Assembly (NCBI GenBank): GCA_944386015.1 | Contig: CALWZK010000001.1 | Span: forward strand, 1-64,000 | Source of the DNA: an uncultured Faecalibacterium sp. | Lineage (GTDB): Bacteria > Bacillota > Clostridia > Oscillospirales > Ruminococcaceae | Reading direction: 5' to 3' | DNA: 64,000 bases | Shown: positions 15,696 to 24,787 of the stretch, piece after piece | Layout of the letters: each line of letters opens with the position of its first letter | Position numbering within the stretch: the stretch's first letter is position 1 | The notes under the pieces: model-generated | What the model was told of the DNA's origin: nothing | Databases searched by the model: none | What the model saw: only the letters and a program-made list of their open reading frames with translations | Program-made: the position numbers and the translations under genes

Positions 15696-16889
15696 ATGAA
15701 GATGAATCAGCACTACAACGAGCTGAAGGCCAGCTACCTGTTTGTGGACATCAACCACCGGGTGGCTGCCTTCCAGCAGGCCCACCCCGACCGTGAGGTC
15801 ATCCGCCTGGGCATCGGCGATGTGACCCGCCCCCTGGCCAAGAGCGTGGTCAAGGCCATGCAGGACGCCGTCCAGGAGATGGGCACCGCCGAGGGCTTCC
15901 ACGGCTACGGCCCCGAGCAGGGCTATGACTTCCTGCGGAATGCCGTCCAGGGCTATTACGCTCAGCACGGGGTTCAGCTGGAGGCCGACGAGATTTTCAT
16001 CAGCGACGGCGCCAAGAGCGACCTGGCCAATGTGCTGGGCCTGTTCGACACCGACAACACCGTCCTGGTGCCCGACCCCGTCTACCCCACCTATGTGGAC
16101 GACAACGTCACCGACGGCCGCAAGATCATTTACGCCCCCACCAGCCAGGAAAACGGCTTCCTGGCCATGCCTGACCCCTCGGTGAAGGCTGACATCATCT
16201 ATATCTGCAGCCCCAACAACCCCACCGGCGCCGCCTACAGCCGGGAGCAGCTCAAGCAGTGGGTGGACTATGCAAAGTCCATCGGCGCCGTGATCCTCTA
16301 CGACGCCGCTTACGAGTGCTTCATCTCGGACGACAGCCTGGCCCGCAGCATCTTTGAGGTGGAGGGCGCCAAGGAGTGCGCCATCGAGATCTGCTCCTTC
16401 TCCAAAATTGCCGGCTTCACCGGCACCCGCTGCGGTTACACCGTGGTGCCCCACCAGCTGGAGCGGGAGGGGATGAACCTGAACAAGCTGTGGCTCCGCC
16501 GCCAGACCACCAAGTTCAACGGCGTGCCCTATATCGTCCAGCGGGGCGCTGCCGCTGTCTTCACTGAGGAGGGCATGGCTGAGATCCAGGCCAACCTGGA
16601 TTACTACCGCAAGAACGCCAAGGTGATTGCCGACATGCTGACCGAGTGCGGCGTCTGGTACTGCGGCGGCCACAACAGCCCCTATATCTGGCTGCGCTGC
16701 CCCGGCAACATGGACAGCTGGACCTTCTTTGACTGGCTGCTGGAGAATGCCGGCGTGGTGGGCACCCCCGGCGTGGGCTTTGGCAGCTGCGGCGAGGGCT
16801 ATTTCCGCCTCACCGCCTTCGGCGATGCCGAAAAGACCCGGGTGGCTGCCCAGCGGATCAAAGAGGCCATCCTCTCCCTGAACAAGTAA
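15696..16889 (+). CDS. dapL: LL-diaminopimelate aminotransferase
   Basis: Converts tetrahydrodipicolinate plus glutamate directly to LL-diaminopimelate, bypassing succinyl/acetyl intermediates. 397 residues, typical of DapL. Motifs: FHGYGPEQGYDFLR, SDGAKSDLANVLGLF, CSPNNPTGAAYS, the PLP lysine in SFSKIAGFTGTRCGY and the carboxylate-binding Arg in YFRLTAFG. RBS AGAGGGAG. It supplies the DapF substrate encoded just upstream; a strong terminator follows. Confidence 0.97.
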   Translation: MKMNQHYNELKASYLFVDINHRVAAFQQAHPDREVIRLGIGDVTRPLAKSVVKAMQDAVQEMGTAEGFHGYGPEQGYDFLRNAVQGYYAQHGVQLEADEIFISDGAKSDLANVLGLFDTDNTVLVPDPVYPTYVDDNVTDGRKIIYAPTSQENGFLAMPDPSVKADIIYICSPNNPTGAAYSREQLKQWVDYAKSIGAVILYDAAYECFISDDSLARSIFEVEGAKECAIEICSFSKIAGFTGTRCGYTVVPHQLEREGMNLNKLWLRRQTTKFNGVPYIVQRGAAAVFTEEGMAEIQANLDYYRKNAKVIADMLTECGVWYCGGHNSPYIWLRCPGNMDSWTFFDWLLENAGVVGTPGVGFGSCGEGYFRLTAFGDAEKTRVAAQRIKEAILSLNK

Positions 16890-16905
16890 GACAGAACCCT
16901 TTTCC

Positions 16906-16943
16906 GGCAGGGCTTCCCCATGGGGCGGAGGCCCTGCCTTTTT
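16906..16943 (+). terminator. Terminator of dapF-dapL
   Basis: 8-bp stem GGCAGGGC / GCCCTGCC with an inner CCCC-AT-GGGG hairpin, followed by TTTTT. Confidence 0.9.
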
Positions 16944-16956
16944 CATGGCTTTGACG

Positions 16957-16985
16957 TTGAAACGCGTCGTTTTTTATGCTATACT
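16957..16985 (+). promoter_or_regulatory. Promoter for the YhcH-family gene
   Basis: TTGAAA, 17-bp spacer, extended TGC-TATACT, about 50 bp before the ATG. Confidence 0.75.
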
Positions 16986-17034
16986 GGCCCATAGGACGCG
17001 CCAGACCGGCGCGCCCCAAGGAACGGAGGATACC

Positions 17035-17505
17035 ATGATTTTTGATACCCTGAACAACCTGCCCAACTACCTGGGCATGAGCAGCCATCTGGACGCTGCC
17101 ATCGAGTACATCATGGCCCGGGACATCACCACCCTGCCCGAAGGCCGCACCCGCATCAGCGGGGACGATGTGACGGTGGATGTCCGCACCATGACCCCCC
17201 AGCCGGGGGAAAAGGTGGATTTTGCCCGCCGGGAAGACTGCCTGACCCTGGTCACCGACCTGGCAGGCAGCGAGATGTTTGAAGTTTCCCTGGGGGATTT
17301 CTCCCTGAAAAAGCCGGCGGAAGGCCAGAACCCCGACTGGGGCAGTGCGCCCACCAGCGCCGCCGGCATGCTGTCGGAGGGGCGGTTTGCCCTGTTCCTG
17401 GCCGGGGAGCCCTACAAGGCCGGCATCAAGGCCCAGGGCTGCGGCAAGATCAAACAGGCTGTCTTTCTGATTGCCCTGGAGGAGGAAGACGGCGGCGACG
17501 AATGA
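17035..17505 (+). CDS. YhcH/YjgK/YiaL family protein
   Basis: 156 residues of the cupin-like DUF386 family, whose members act as sugar anomerases or isomerases (sialic-acid NanQ, EbgC-type). It starts MIFDTLNNLPNYLGMSSHLD, the typical family opening. The ATG at 17035 follows CGGAGGA by 4 nt, whereas the open frame extends upstream through the promoter, so the longer version is rejected. No sialic-acid genes are adjacent; substrate unknown. Confidence 0.85.
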   Translation: MIFDTLNNLPNYLGMSSHLDAAIEYIMARDITTLPEGRTRISGDDVTVDVRTMTPQPGEKVDFARREDCLTLVTDLAGSEMFEVSLGDFSLKKPAEGQNPDWGSAPTSAAGMLSEGRFALFLAGEPYKAGIKAQGCGKIKQAVFLIALEEEDGGDE

Positions 17506-17572
17506 CCTTCGTCTGCCAGGATGCCCCGGCGGTTTGTGCAGGGCGGGCCCAAGGCCCCCGCCGCCGGGCAAT

Positions 17573-17586
17573 GACCTGAACAGGTC
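17573..17586. repeat. Perfect 14-bp palindrome
   Basis: GACCTGAACAGGTC, 25 bp before the acetyltransferase ATG. It could be an operator half-site pair or a short RNA hairpin. A larger imperfect GC-rich inverted repeat (TGCCCCGGCGG / CCGCCGGGCA, 17522-17570) precedes it. Confidence 0.45.
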
Positions 17587-17610
17587 TTTGAAAAGGGAGG
17601 GGATGTTGGT

Positions 17611-18132
17611 ATGAAGATTGAAAACATCGAGACCCCGCGGCTGTGTCTGCGCGGCTTTGCGCCGGAGGACGCGCCCTTTGCCATCAGCCTGTGGAACGAC
17701 GCTTCCACCGGCCGGTGGCTGTCTGACCCCCGGATCGAGGATATTCCCGATCAGGAAGCCTACATGAAAACCATTGAAAACCTGGGGGATGCCCTGGACC
17801 GCTGCTACCTGGTGGCGGTGGACAAGGCCACCGGGGAGCGGATCGGCACCTGCAGCTTTATGCCGGAAAGCAACGGCCGCACCTATGACCTGGCCTACGC
17901 CGTGGACCCCGCCCGGCAGCGCCATGGGTATGGCACCGAGATGGTGGAGGCCCTGATCGACTACGCCCGGGCCCGCCGGGCCGGGGCGGTCACCGTCAAG
18001 ATTGCCCAGGAGAACGAGGCCTCCAACGCGCTGGCCCGGAAGGTGGGGGCCCAGATCATCGCCACCGGCTCTTTCACCAAAGAGGGCACCGGCGAGGTCA
18101 TCCCCAATTTTCTCTATGAGCTGAAACTGTAA
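17611..18132 (+). CDS. GNAT family N-acetyltransferase (RimJ/RimL-like)
   Basis: 173 residues. Acetyl-CoA-dependent transferase; substrate not predictable. It opens with IETPRLCLRGFAPEDAP, the RimL-type N-terminus, has the acetyl-CoA loop region ARQRHGYGTEMV, and ends with NEASNALARKVGAQ before the last strands. RBS GGGAGGGG. Separated from the YhcH gene by about 105 bp containing the palindrome. A bidirectional terminator follows. Confidence 0.9.
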   Translation: MKIENIETPRLCLRGFAPEDAPFAISLWNDASTGRWLSDPRIEDIPDQEAYMKTIENLGDALDRCYLVAVDKATGERIGTCSFMPESNGRTYDLAYAVDPARQRHGYGTEMVEALIDYARARRAGAVTVKIAQENEASNALARKVGAQIIATGSFTKEGTGEVIPNFLYELKL

Positions 18133-18142
18133 CAGGACAAAC

Positions 18143-18183
18143 AAAGGCCCCGCGCTTTCCAACCGGAAGCGCGGGGCCTTTTT
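18143..18183. terminator. Bidirectional terminator
   Basis: Long near-perfect stem AAGGCCCCGCGCTT / AAGCGCGGGGCCTT, T tract on the plus strand and an A-rich 5' flank. Shared by the convergent acetyltransferase and SPFH genes. Confidence 0.9.
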
Positions 18184-18195
18184 GCGTCTCAAAAA

Positions 18196-19107
18196 TTACT
18201 TGGCAGAAGCGGCGGGGTCGGTGAGCAGCTCCTTGATGGAGGGCACCACAGCCCCCAGATTCTGCAGCTCGGAGGGGATGATGATCTTGGTGGCCTTGCC
18301 GTTGGCCACCTTGGCCAGGGCTTCCAGGCTCCGCAGGGCCAGCACCTTGTCCTCGGGCTTTGCCTCGTTCAGCAGCCGGATGGCGTCGGCCTCGGCCTGC
18401 TGGATGGCCAGGATGGCCTGGGCCTGGCCTTCGGCCTCCAGGATCCGCTGCTGCTTGACGGCGTCGGCCCGCAGGATGGCGGCTTCCTTTTCGCCCTCAG
18501 CGGCGGTGATGGCGGCCTGTTTTTCGCCTTCGGCCTTCAGGATGACGGCACGCTTTTCACGCTCGGCCTTCATCTGCTTTTCCATGGCGTCCTGAATCTC
18601 GGCCGGCGGGGTGATGTTCTTGACCTCCACCCGGTTGACCTTGATGCCCCACTTGTCGGTGGCTTCATCCAGGATGGCGGTGATCTTGGAGTTGATGACG
18701 TCGCGGCTGGAGAGGGTGTGGTCCAGCTCCATCTCGCCGATGATGTTGCGCAGGGTGGTGGCGGACAGGCTCTCCAGGGCCGAGATGGGCTGGTTGACGC
18801 CGTAAGTATAGAGCTTGGCATCCATCACCTGGAAAAAGACCACCGTGTCAATCTGGATGGTGACGTTGTCCCGGGTGATGACGGGCTGGGGCGGGAAGTC
18901 ACCCACCTGCTCTTTCAGGCTGACCTTTTTGGAGACCCGCTCCACAAAGGGGATCTTGACATGGAGGCCGGCCTCCCAGGTGGCCGAGTAGACGCCCAGC
19001 CGCTCGATCACATAGACGGTGGACTGGGGCACGATCACAATGTTGGTGATCACAATGACAAGGACCACGAGGATCAGCGCCAGGATCAGGAAAGTCATGA
19101 TGGGCAT
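18196..19107 (-). CDS. SPFH/Band-7 domain protein (QmcA/stomatin-like)
   Basis: 303 residues. One N-terminal membrane helix (about 4-25), then an SPFH domain (VYVIERLGVYSATWEAGLHVKIP) and a long Ala/Glu-rich helical region (about 180-245, repeated AEGEKQAA). Such proteins form oligomeric membrane scaffolds associated with FtsH-type proteases or lipid microdomains. The NfeD gene lies upstream in the same operon (18-bp gap), a widely conserved pairing. RBS AAAGGAG. Confidence 0.93.
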   Translation of the reverse strand: MPIMTFLILALILVVLVIVITNIVIVPQSTVYVIERLGVYSATWEAGLHVKIPFVERVSKKVSLKEQVGDFPPQPVITRDNVTIQIDTVVFFQVMDAKLYTYGVNQPISALESLSATTLRNIIGEMELDHTLSSRDVINSKITAILDEATDKWGIKVNRVEVKNITPPAEIQDAMEKQMKAEREKRAVILKAEGEKQAAITAAEGEKEAAILRADAVKQQRILEAEGQAQAILAIQQAEADAIRLLNEAKPEDKVLALRSLEALAKVANGKATKIIIPSELQNLGAVVPSIKELLTDPAASAK

Positions 19108-19125
19108 GGGGTACGCTCCTTTCTG

Positions 19126-19569
19126 TCAGTGGATGGGTGTCTCAACAGGGACGGGCTCGACCATCAGCAGGGTGCTGCGGATCTCTGCCACGCGGCAGCG
19201 CTCTCCGGGCTGGAACGATCCGCCGGGCAGGGCCTGGGCGTTCCAGTCCACGCCGTCCAGACGGACCCGGCCGGGCACCTCGTCGGTGACGGCGGTGAGG
19301 ACGGTGGCGATCCGACCAATGTTCAGGTCGGCGTTGGTGGGGACAGGGGGCTTCTTCAGCTTGGCAGCCAGGGGACGCAGGGCCAGCAGACAAACCACGC
19401 TGACGGCCACAAAGATCACCGACTGCACCCGGAGACTGTCGGTGAACAGGCAGCTGATGAGGGCAACTGCGCTGCCCACAGCAAACCAAACCGACACCAG
19501 GTTGAAGGTGGAAGCCTCGACGAACAGGAGGATGATGGTGGCGATCAGCCACCCGATTGGCTGAATCAT
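19126..19569 (-). CDS. NfeD family membrane protein
   Basis: 147 residues. Two or three membrane helices in the first ~70 residues, then a C-terminal OB-fold NfeD domain (IGRIATVLTAV, GRVRLDGVDWNAQA, ERCRVAEI). NfeD partners SPFH proteins and may anchor or modulate them. First gene of the nfeD-SPFH operon, with its own TTGACT-17-TAGGAT promoter. Confidence 0.92.
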   Translation of the reverse strand: MIQPIGWLIATIILLFVEASTFNLVSVWFAVGSAVALISCLFTDSLRVQSVIFVAVSVVCLLALRPLAAKLKKPPVPTNADLNIGRIATVLTAVTDEVPGRVRLDGVDWNAQALPGGSFQPGERCRVAEIRSTLLMVEPVPVETPIH

Positions 19570-19628
19570 AAAATCTCCTTCGCTCTCTTGGGGGTGAACC
19601 GGCGCCGCAGATGCTGCGCCTTGCCTCT

Positions 19629-19657
19629 ATCCTATTCGATTGTATGAACCAAGTCAA
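19629..19657 (-). promoter_or_regulatory. Promoter for nfeD-SPFH operon
   Basis: Minus strand TTGACT (19657-19652), 17-bp spacer, TAGGAT (19634-19629). Confidence 0.75.
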
Positions 19658-19708
19658 GGTTTTTCCTCTGGATGGGGGACCAGGTCACGGAAGTTTGGCA
19701 GTTGCAAC

Positions 19709-19740
19709 AAAAAAGCCCGGCGCTTTTTGGCAGGCCGGGC
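19709..19740 (-). terminator. Terminator of glgP/GH13 transcript
   Basis: Minus-strand stem GCCCGGC / GCCGGGC followed by TTTTTT (19714-19709), about 70 bp past the GH13 stop. Confidence 0.85.
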
Positions 19741-19811
19741 AGAAATTGCATGCAATTTTTTGAACGGTGCTGAAAATTTGGAAGGACTTTCCGCAACTTT
19801 CGGGCAGTTGG

Positions 19812-21668
19812 TCACTGGTAATCGTAGTAGCTGTGGTTGGGGTTGTGGCCGATTTCCTCCACCGTAATGGTGAAGCCCATGGGGTTCACCTCGGTGAATT
19901 TGCCGCTGGACAGCTGCTCCACGATCAGGTGGTCGGTGCGGTTGGCGATGATCTCGGCCACCTCATCTTCCCCGATCCGCTGGTAGTGGAGGATGCCGCC
20001 CTCGGCCCGCAGGAACCGGATGCCCCCCTCCTTGAAGGCGTCGCAGGTCCGCCGCAGCTCAGCCAGCTGGGCGATGACAGGCCGCAGCCGCTCCTCGTGG
20101 GTGTCCCAGAGGTAGAAAGCCCGGTTGAAGGGGTCCCGGTAGCCCTGCATGCCGATCTCGTCCCCATAGTAGACGCAGGGAACGCCGGGCAGGGTGAAGA
20201 TGATGGCATAAGCCATCTTGAGCAGCACCAGACCTTCCTCGTAGGCCTCCCCGGTGACGCTGCGGCCGCTCTGCCATTCCCGGCCCCGGCCGTTGGCGGG
20301 CTCGTCGGCGATGACGGTGAGGGCCCGCTCGGTGTCGTGGGTGGACAGGAAATTCAGGGCAGTGTGGAGGGCGGGGGCGGGGTAGTGCTCGCAGATGGAG
20401 AGGATCTCGTTGGCCACATCATCGGCGGGCTTGCCCCGGACGAAGTCCAGCACCGAGCACTTGAAGGGGTAGTTTATGACGCTGTCCAGCCCCTTGCCCA
20501 GCAGGTAGGTCCGCCGCTGGCCAAAGCCGTATTTGGTGGTGGCGTCCTCCCACACCTCGCCGATCAGCAGCTTGTCAGGGCTCACCCGCTTGACGGCGGT
20601 GCGGATCTTCTCGATGAAGGAGTCGGGCAGCTCGTCGGCCACATCCAGCCGGAAGCCCGCAGCACCCCGGCGGAGCCAGGTGTCAATGACGCCCCCCTCG
20701 CCGGTGATGAACTCGGTATAGGAGGGGTCCTCCTCGTTGACCTCAGGCAGGGTGTCGAAGCCCCACCAGCTGCGGTAGCCGTTGGTGTACTTGGGGTCAA
20801 AGTCGTACCAGGAGCGGTAGGGGGAGTTGGGGTCCCGCCAGGCGCCGCCGTTGCCGTAGCGCCCCTCCTTGTTGAAGTAGATGCTGTCCGAGCCGGTGTG
20901 GCTGAACACACCGTCCAGGATGATCCGGATGCCGTATTTGGCCGCCGCCTGGCACAGCTCCTCAAAATCCTTGTTGGAGCCCAGCAGGGGGTCCACATTC
21001 ATATAGTTGGCGGTGTTGTACCGGTGGTTGGAGTGGGCCTCAAAGATGGGGTTCAGATAGAGATAGGTGACCCCCAGATGGTGCAGGTAGGGCAGCTTGC
21101 TCTGGATGCCCTTCAGGTCCCCGCCGAAGTAGTCGTGGTTCAGGTGGCCGCCGGTCTCGTTGGGCTGCCAGAAGGGCTCGGCGTGCTTGTCGGCCCGGTA
21201 GATCCGGTCCGAGAAGGGCATGTGCTTGTTTTCCACCGCCTCGCAGAAGCGGTCGGGAAAAATCTGATAGAATACCCCGCCCTTGACGCAGTCGGGGGTC
21301 TCAAAGTCGGGGTCGTATACCGTGAGCTGCCAGCGGTCGCCGTCCTGCCAGGACAGCACCCCCTGACCCATCTTGCCCCGGAAAATCCGGCGGAAGTCGG
21401 TGTACAGGTCGAAGTAGTAGAAGTACAGCCCCACATCCTCCACCTTCACGTCCACCGAGAAGTGGTTCAGGCCGGGGGTCTGGCCGTCAAACTGCATCCG
21501 GTAATAGACGGGTTCGTCCCCGGGGCCGTCCTTCTGGAGGACGAAGTGGGGGTCCACATAGCCCAGGTTCTCGGGGATGGTCAGGGCCATATGGACGGTC
21601 TGCCCGGCGGGCAGGGCGCCGAAGGGGCGCTTGTAGTAGGTATCGCAGCTGTTGAACAGGCAATCCAA
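19812..21668 (-). CDS. GH13 alpha-glucan hydrolase (neopullulanase/cyclomaltodextrinase-like)
   Basis: Hydrolyses alpha-1,4 (and possibly alpha-1,6) links in maltodextrins or glycogen fragments. 618 residues. An N-terminal beta-sandwich of ~120 residues (CBM34-like) precedes a GH13 barrel: nucleophile Asp in GFRLDVADEL (near 341), acid/base Glu in LIGEVWED (near 370) and transition-state Asp in STHDTERAL (near 444). No signal peptide, so it should act in the cytoplasm. The start is TTG with AAAGGA about 12 nt upstream. Directly downstream of glgP, fitting joint glycogen/maltodextrin breakdown. Confidence 0.92.
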   Translation of the reverse strand: MDCLFNSCDTYYKRPFGALPAGQTVHMALTIPENLGYVDPHFVLQKDGPGDEPVYYRMQFDGQTPGLNHFSVDVKVEDVGLYFYYFDLYTDFRRIFRGKMGQGVLSWQDGDRWQLTVYDPDFETPDCVKGGVFYQIFPDRFCEAVENKHMPFSDRIYRADKHAEPFWQPNETGGHLNHDYFGGDLKGIQSKLPYLHHLGVTYLYLNPIFEAHSNHRYNTANYMNVDPLLGSNKDFEELCQAAAKYGIRIILDGVFSHTGSDSIYFNKEGRYGNGGAWRDPNSPYRSWYDFDPKYTNGYRSWWGFDTLPEVNEEDPSYTEFITGEGGVIDTWLRRGAAGFRLDVADELPDSFIEKIRTAVKRVSPDKLLIGEVWEDATTKYGFGQRRTYLLGKGLDSVINYPFKCSVLDFVRGKPADDVANEILSICEHYPAPALHTALNFLSTHDTERALTVIADEPANGRGREWQSGRSVTGEAYEEGLVLLKMAYAIIFTLPGVPCVYYGDEIGMQGYRDPFNRAFYLWDTHEERLRPVIAQLAELRRTCDAFKEGGIRFLRAEGGILHYQRIGEDEVAEIIANRTDHLIVEQLSSGKFTEVNPMGFTITVEEIGHNPNHSYYDYQ

Positions 21669-21726
21669 AGTCGGTCGTTCCTTTCCAAATCAAACTCCGG
21701 GCCCCTGGTACCAGATAGACCCAGAA

Positions 21727-21774
21727 AGGGGGAAGCAGACCCCCTGCGCCCCAGGCGCGGGATCACTTCCCCCT
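21727..21774 (-). other. Intergenic hairpin between glgP and GH13 gene
   Basis: 9-bp arms AGGGGGAAG and CTTCCCCCT enclosing a GC-rich loop. No good T tract follows, so it is more likely an RNA-processing or stability element than a full terminator. Confidence 0.45.
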
Positions 21775-21795
21775 CAAAAAGGTTTTCAGAAGAGA

Positions 21796-24192
21796 TTATT
21801 TGACGGTAGGTGCGTGCCAGATATCCCGTGCATACTCCAGGACAGCGCGGTCGGCGCTGAAGATGCCGCTGTTGGCGATGTTCTTCAGGCTCATCTTGGC
21901 CCACTGCTCGCGGTTGGCGTAGAGGCGCTGGACGTCGTGCTGGGCGCGGCGGTAATCCTTGAAGTCGGCCATGACCATGTAGGGGTCATTGGTGAACAGG
22001 TTGGAGGTGACCTCGTGGAAGTTCTCGCCGTTCCAGCCGCGCTCCAGGAAGTTCAGCACTTCGTGGGCCACGTCATCGCCGGTGATGAAGGAGCTGGGAT
22101 GGTAGCCCACCCGCTTGAGGCTCTCCACTTCCTCGGTCAGCATACCGAAGATGATCTCGTTGTCGCGGCCTGCGGCCTTGGCAATCTCCACGTTGGCGCC
22201 GTCCAGGGTGCCCAGGGTGATGGCGCCGTTCAGCATGAACTTCATGTTGCCGGTGCCGGAAGCCTCGGTGCCGGCCAGGGAGATCTGCTCCGAAACCTCA
22301 GAGGCGGGCATCAGGTGCTCGCTCAGGGAGACGCAGTACTCTTCCAGGTAGACAATCCGCAGCTTCTGGTTGACGGCGGGATCGTTGTTGATCAGGTCGC
22401 CCAGCTTGCAGATCATCCGGATCATCTGCTTGGCCATATAGTAGCCGGGGGCAGCCTTGGCGCCGAAGATATAGGTCTTGGGGATAAAGTCGGCGTTGGG
22501 GTTGGCCTTCAGGTACAGGTACTGGGCAGCAATGTTCAGGGCGTTCAGGTGCTGGCGCTTATACTCGTGCATCCGCTTGACCTGGCAGTCAAAGATGGAG
22601 TTGGGGTCGATGACCTGGCCGGTGCTCTTGGACAGGTAGTTGGCGAACTCAGCCTTGTTGGCCAGCTTGATCCGGTTCAGCTCGTTCAGGACGGTGCGGT
22701 CGCCGGCGTAGGCGTTCAGCTTGGACAGGGCCGAAGCGTCGTGCTTGTACTCGGTGCCGATGGTGTCGTCCAGCAGCTTGCACAGGCCGGGGTTGGCGCC
22801 CAGCAGCCAGCGGCGGTAGGCGATGCCGTTGGTCACGTTCTTGAAGGCGGCGGGCTTATACAGATAGTAGTCGTGGAAGACGCTCTGCTTGATGATCTCG
22901 CTGTGCAGCTTGGACACGCCGTTGATGCTGTTGGCGGTGTAGGCGCAGATGTTGGCCATGCGGACCTGGTTGTCGCCGATCAGGGCCATATAGTCGATCT
23001 TGCCCTTGTCGCCGGGGAACGCCTTGTTCAGCTCGATGCGGCAGCGGCGGTCCATCTCGGCCACGATCTGGTAAATGCGGGGCAGGGTCATCTTGAAGAT
23101 GTCCACGTTCCACTTCTCCAGGGCCTCGGCCATGACGGTGTGGTTGGTGTAGGAGAACACCTTCTGGCAGATCTCGAAGCTCTTGTCCCAGTCAAAGCCG
23201 CACTCATCCAGCAGGATGCGCATCATCTCGGGGATGGCCAGGGTGGGGTGGGTGTCGTTCAGCTGGATGGCCACCATGTCGGCCAGGTTCTCCAGGGTGC
23301 CGTAGGTGGACAGGTGGTTCTGGACGATGTCGCCCACCGATGCGGCAGACAGGAAGTACTGCTGGCGCAGGCGGAGGATCTTGCCCTCGACGTGGTTGTC
23401 GTTGGGGTACAGGACCTTGGAAATCAGCTCGGCCGAAGCGCTCTTGCTCATGGCGGTGTTGTACTCGCCCAGAGAGAAGCTGGACATATCAAAGTCGGGG
23501 GCCTTGGCCTGCCACAGGCGCAGCTTGGCGACGCCGGTGCCGTCGTAGCCCTGGACGTACATGTCGGAAGGCACAGCCATGACGCTGTTGTAATTCAGGT
23601 GCTGGACATAGTGGAAGCCGTGGTCCCAGTTCTCCCGGATCTGGCCGTCAAAGCGGACTTCGATGGCCTGCTCGGGATGGCTCTTGAGCCAGACCTGGCC
23701 GCCGGGCAGCCAGTTATCGGCCCGCTCCTGCTGCCAGCCGTCCACGATCTTCTGTTTGAAGATGCCGTACTCGTACAGGATGGAATAGCCGGTGCCGCCG
23801 ATGCCGGTGGTGGCCATGCCGTCCAGATAGCAGGCGGCCAGACGGCCCAGGCCGCCGTTGCCCAGACCTGCATCGGGCTCTTCCTCATAGATGGTGTCGA
23901 CGTTGATGTCTGCCGAAGCCAGTGCATCCTTGCAGACCTTGTCCAGGCCGAGGTTCATCAGGCTGACCTTCAGGCTGCGGCCCATCAGGAACTCCATGCA
24001 CAGATAGTACACCTGCTTGGAGCCCGTGCCGATCACCTTCGACTGGAACTTCTTGTAGTTGTCGCTCATCATCTGACGGCAGATCAAAGCCAGAGCGCGG
24101 TAGATCTGCTGGTTGGAAGCGACAGACAGATCCACGCCGTACTCACTGGTCAGCTTGTTCTGCAGAAGGGTAGAGAATTCCTTGGTTGTCAT
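21796..24192 (-). CDS. glgP: Glycogen/starch/alpha-glucan phosphorylase
   Basis: Releases glucose-1-phosphate from alpha-1,4-glucans; PLP-dependent, cytoplasmic. 798 residues from the ATG at 24192 (AGGAG 9 nt upstream); the longer open frame runs into the untranslated leader and is rejected. Signatures: DAGLGNGGLGRLAACYLDG, VLYPNDNHVEGK, and the PLP-lysine motif EASGTGNMKFMLNG near residue 650 followed by ITLGTLDGANVEI. It heads the transcript with the GH13 gene. A strong promoter lies ~230 bp upstream, leaving a long leader. Confidence 0.97.
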   Translation of the reverse strand: MTTKEFSTLLQNKLTSEYGVDLSVASNQQIYRALALICRQMMSDNYKKFQSKVIGTGSKQVYYLCMEFLMGRSLKVSLMNLGLDKVCKDALASADINVDTIYEEEPDAGLGNGGLGRLAACYLDGMATTGIGGTGYSILYEYGIFKQKIVDGWQQERADNWLPGGQVWLKSHPEQAIEVRFDGQIRENWDHGFHYVQHLNYNSVMAVPSDMYVQGYDGTGVAKLRLWQAKAPDFDMSSFSLGEYNTAMSKSASAELISKVLYPNDNHVEGKILRLRQQYFLSAASVGDIVQNHLSTYGTLENLADMVAIQLNDTHPTLAIPEMMRILLDECGFDWDKSFEICQKVFSYTNHTVMAEALEKWNVDIFKMTLPRIYQIVAEMDRRCRIELNKAFPGDKGKIDYMALIGDNQVRMANICAYTANSINGVSKLHSEIIKQSVFHDYYLYKPAAFKNVTNGIAYRRWLLGANPGLCKLLDDTIGTEYKHDASALSKLNAYAGDRTVLNELNRIKLANKAEFANYLSKSTGQVIDPNSIFDCQVKRMHEYKRQHLNALNIAAQYLYLKANPNADFIPKTYIFGAKAAPGYYMAKQMIRMICKLGDLINNDPAVNQKLRIVYLEEYCVSLSEHLMPASEVSEQISLAGTEASGTGNMKFMLNGAITLGTLDGANVEIAKAAGRDNEIIFGMLTEEVESLKRVGYHPSSFITGDDVAHEVLNFLERGWNGENFHEVTSNLFTNDPYMVMADFKDYRRAQHDVQRLYANREQWAKMSLKNIANSGIFSADRAVLEYARDIWHAPTVK

Positions 24193-24419
24193 ACGTGTAA
24201 TCTCCTGTCCATATCGGTTGGCATGGGCGGCGCAGCTGATGATGGAGACGCCGCCCGGCGTCTGTTGGCAGCGCCGGGCGCCAGATGCACGCCCATGGTG
24301 CAGCCGAAAAGTTCCGAACCCTGCTGAGCCGCAACTTTTCAGATACACTGTAGTAAAAAACGACGGAACTGCCGTGGTAACTTGCCCGGCAGAATCCACG
24401 TTCATAACACAACAATGTT
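24193..24419 (-). other. Long 5' leader of glgP with GC hairpin
   Basis: About 220 nt between the predicted start point (near 24412) and the glgP ATG. It contains a 9-bp perfect hairpin, CGCCCGGCG / CGCCGGGCG (24280-24252 on the minus strand), about 60 nt before the start codon. No known riboswitch was recognised. Confidence 0.5.
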
Positions 24420-24448
24420 ATTATAATCACTTCCCGGAGGGAATGCAA
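24420..24448 (-). promoter_or_regulatory. Promoter for glgP
   Basis: Minus strand TTGCAT (24448-24443), 17-bp spacer, TATAAT (24425-24420). Confidence 0.8.
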
Positions 24449-24787
24449 GGAAAAGCGCTATTTTTTCTGTATCCGCCATATTTTCAAGCCAATCTTTGTG
24501 CTGAAAGTGCAGGAATTTGAAATTGGCTCTTTCTCTCGCAGGCAGATTATATTATAATAATAGGGAGCAAAAGAGCCGCAGCCGGCCCGGACCGCCGTTT
24601 CAGGATAGGAAATTCGGGGAGAAATGGCGGGAGAAACTCCAGAAAAGTTCGGTTGTCTGAACAAAAAAGGCGAGTTTGGCCCTTCAAACATTCCCTTTGC
24701 GCCCGAAAAAGACCGGCAATGCGCTAAAAATACCGGAAAAACCGGCTGCACATCTGACAAATGCGACAAACGGAAAGTGAGGCTGTT
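24449..24787 (+). other. AT-richer region upstream of zapA
   Basis: About 340 bp without a gene. It holds an AT-rich block with TATATT/TATAAT (24548-24558), flanked by 8-bp inverted arms GGCTCTTT (24525-24532) and AAAGAGCC (24570-24577). A weak -35 (TTTCTC, 17-bp spacer) would make this the zapA promoter, leaving a leader of over 200 nt. No terminator or known riboswitch was seen. Confidence 0.4.
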
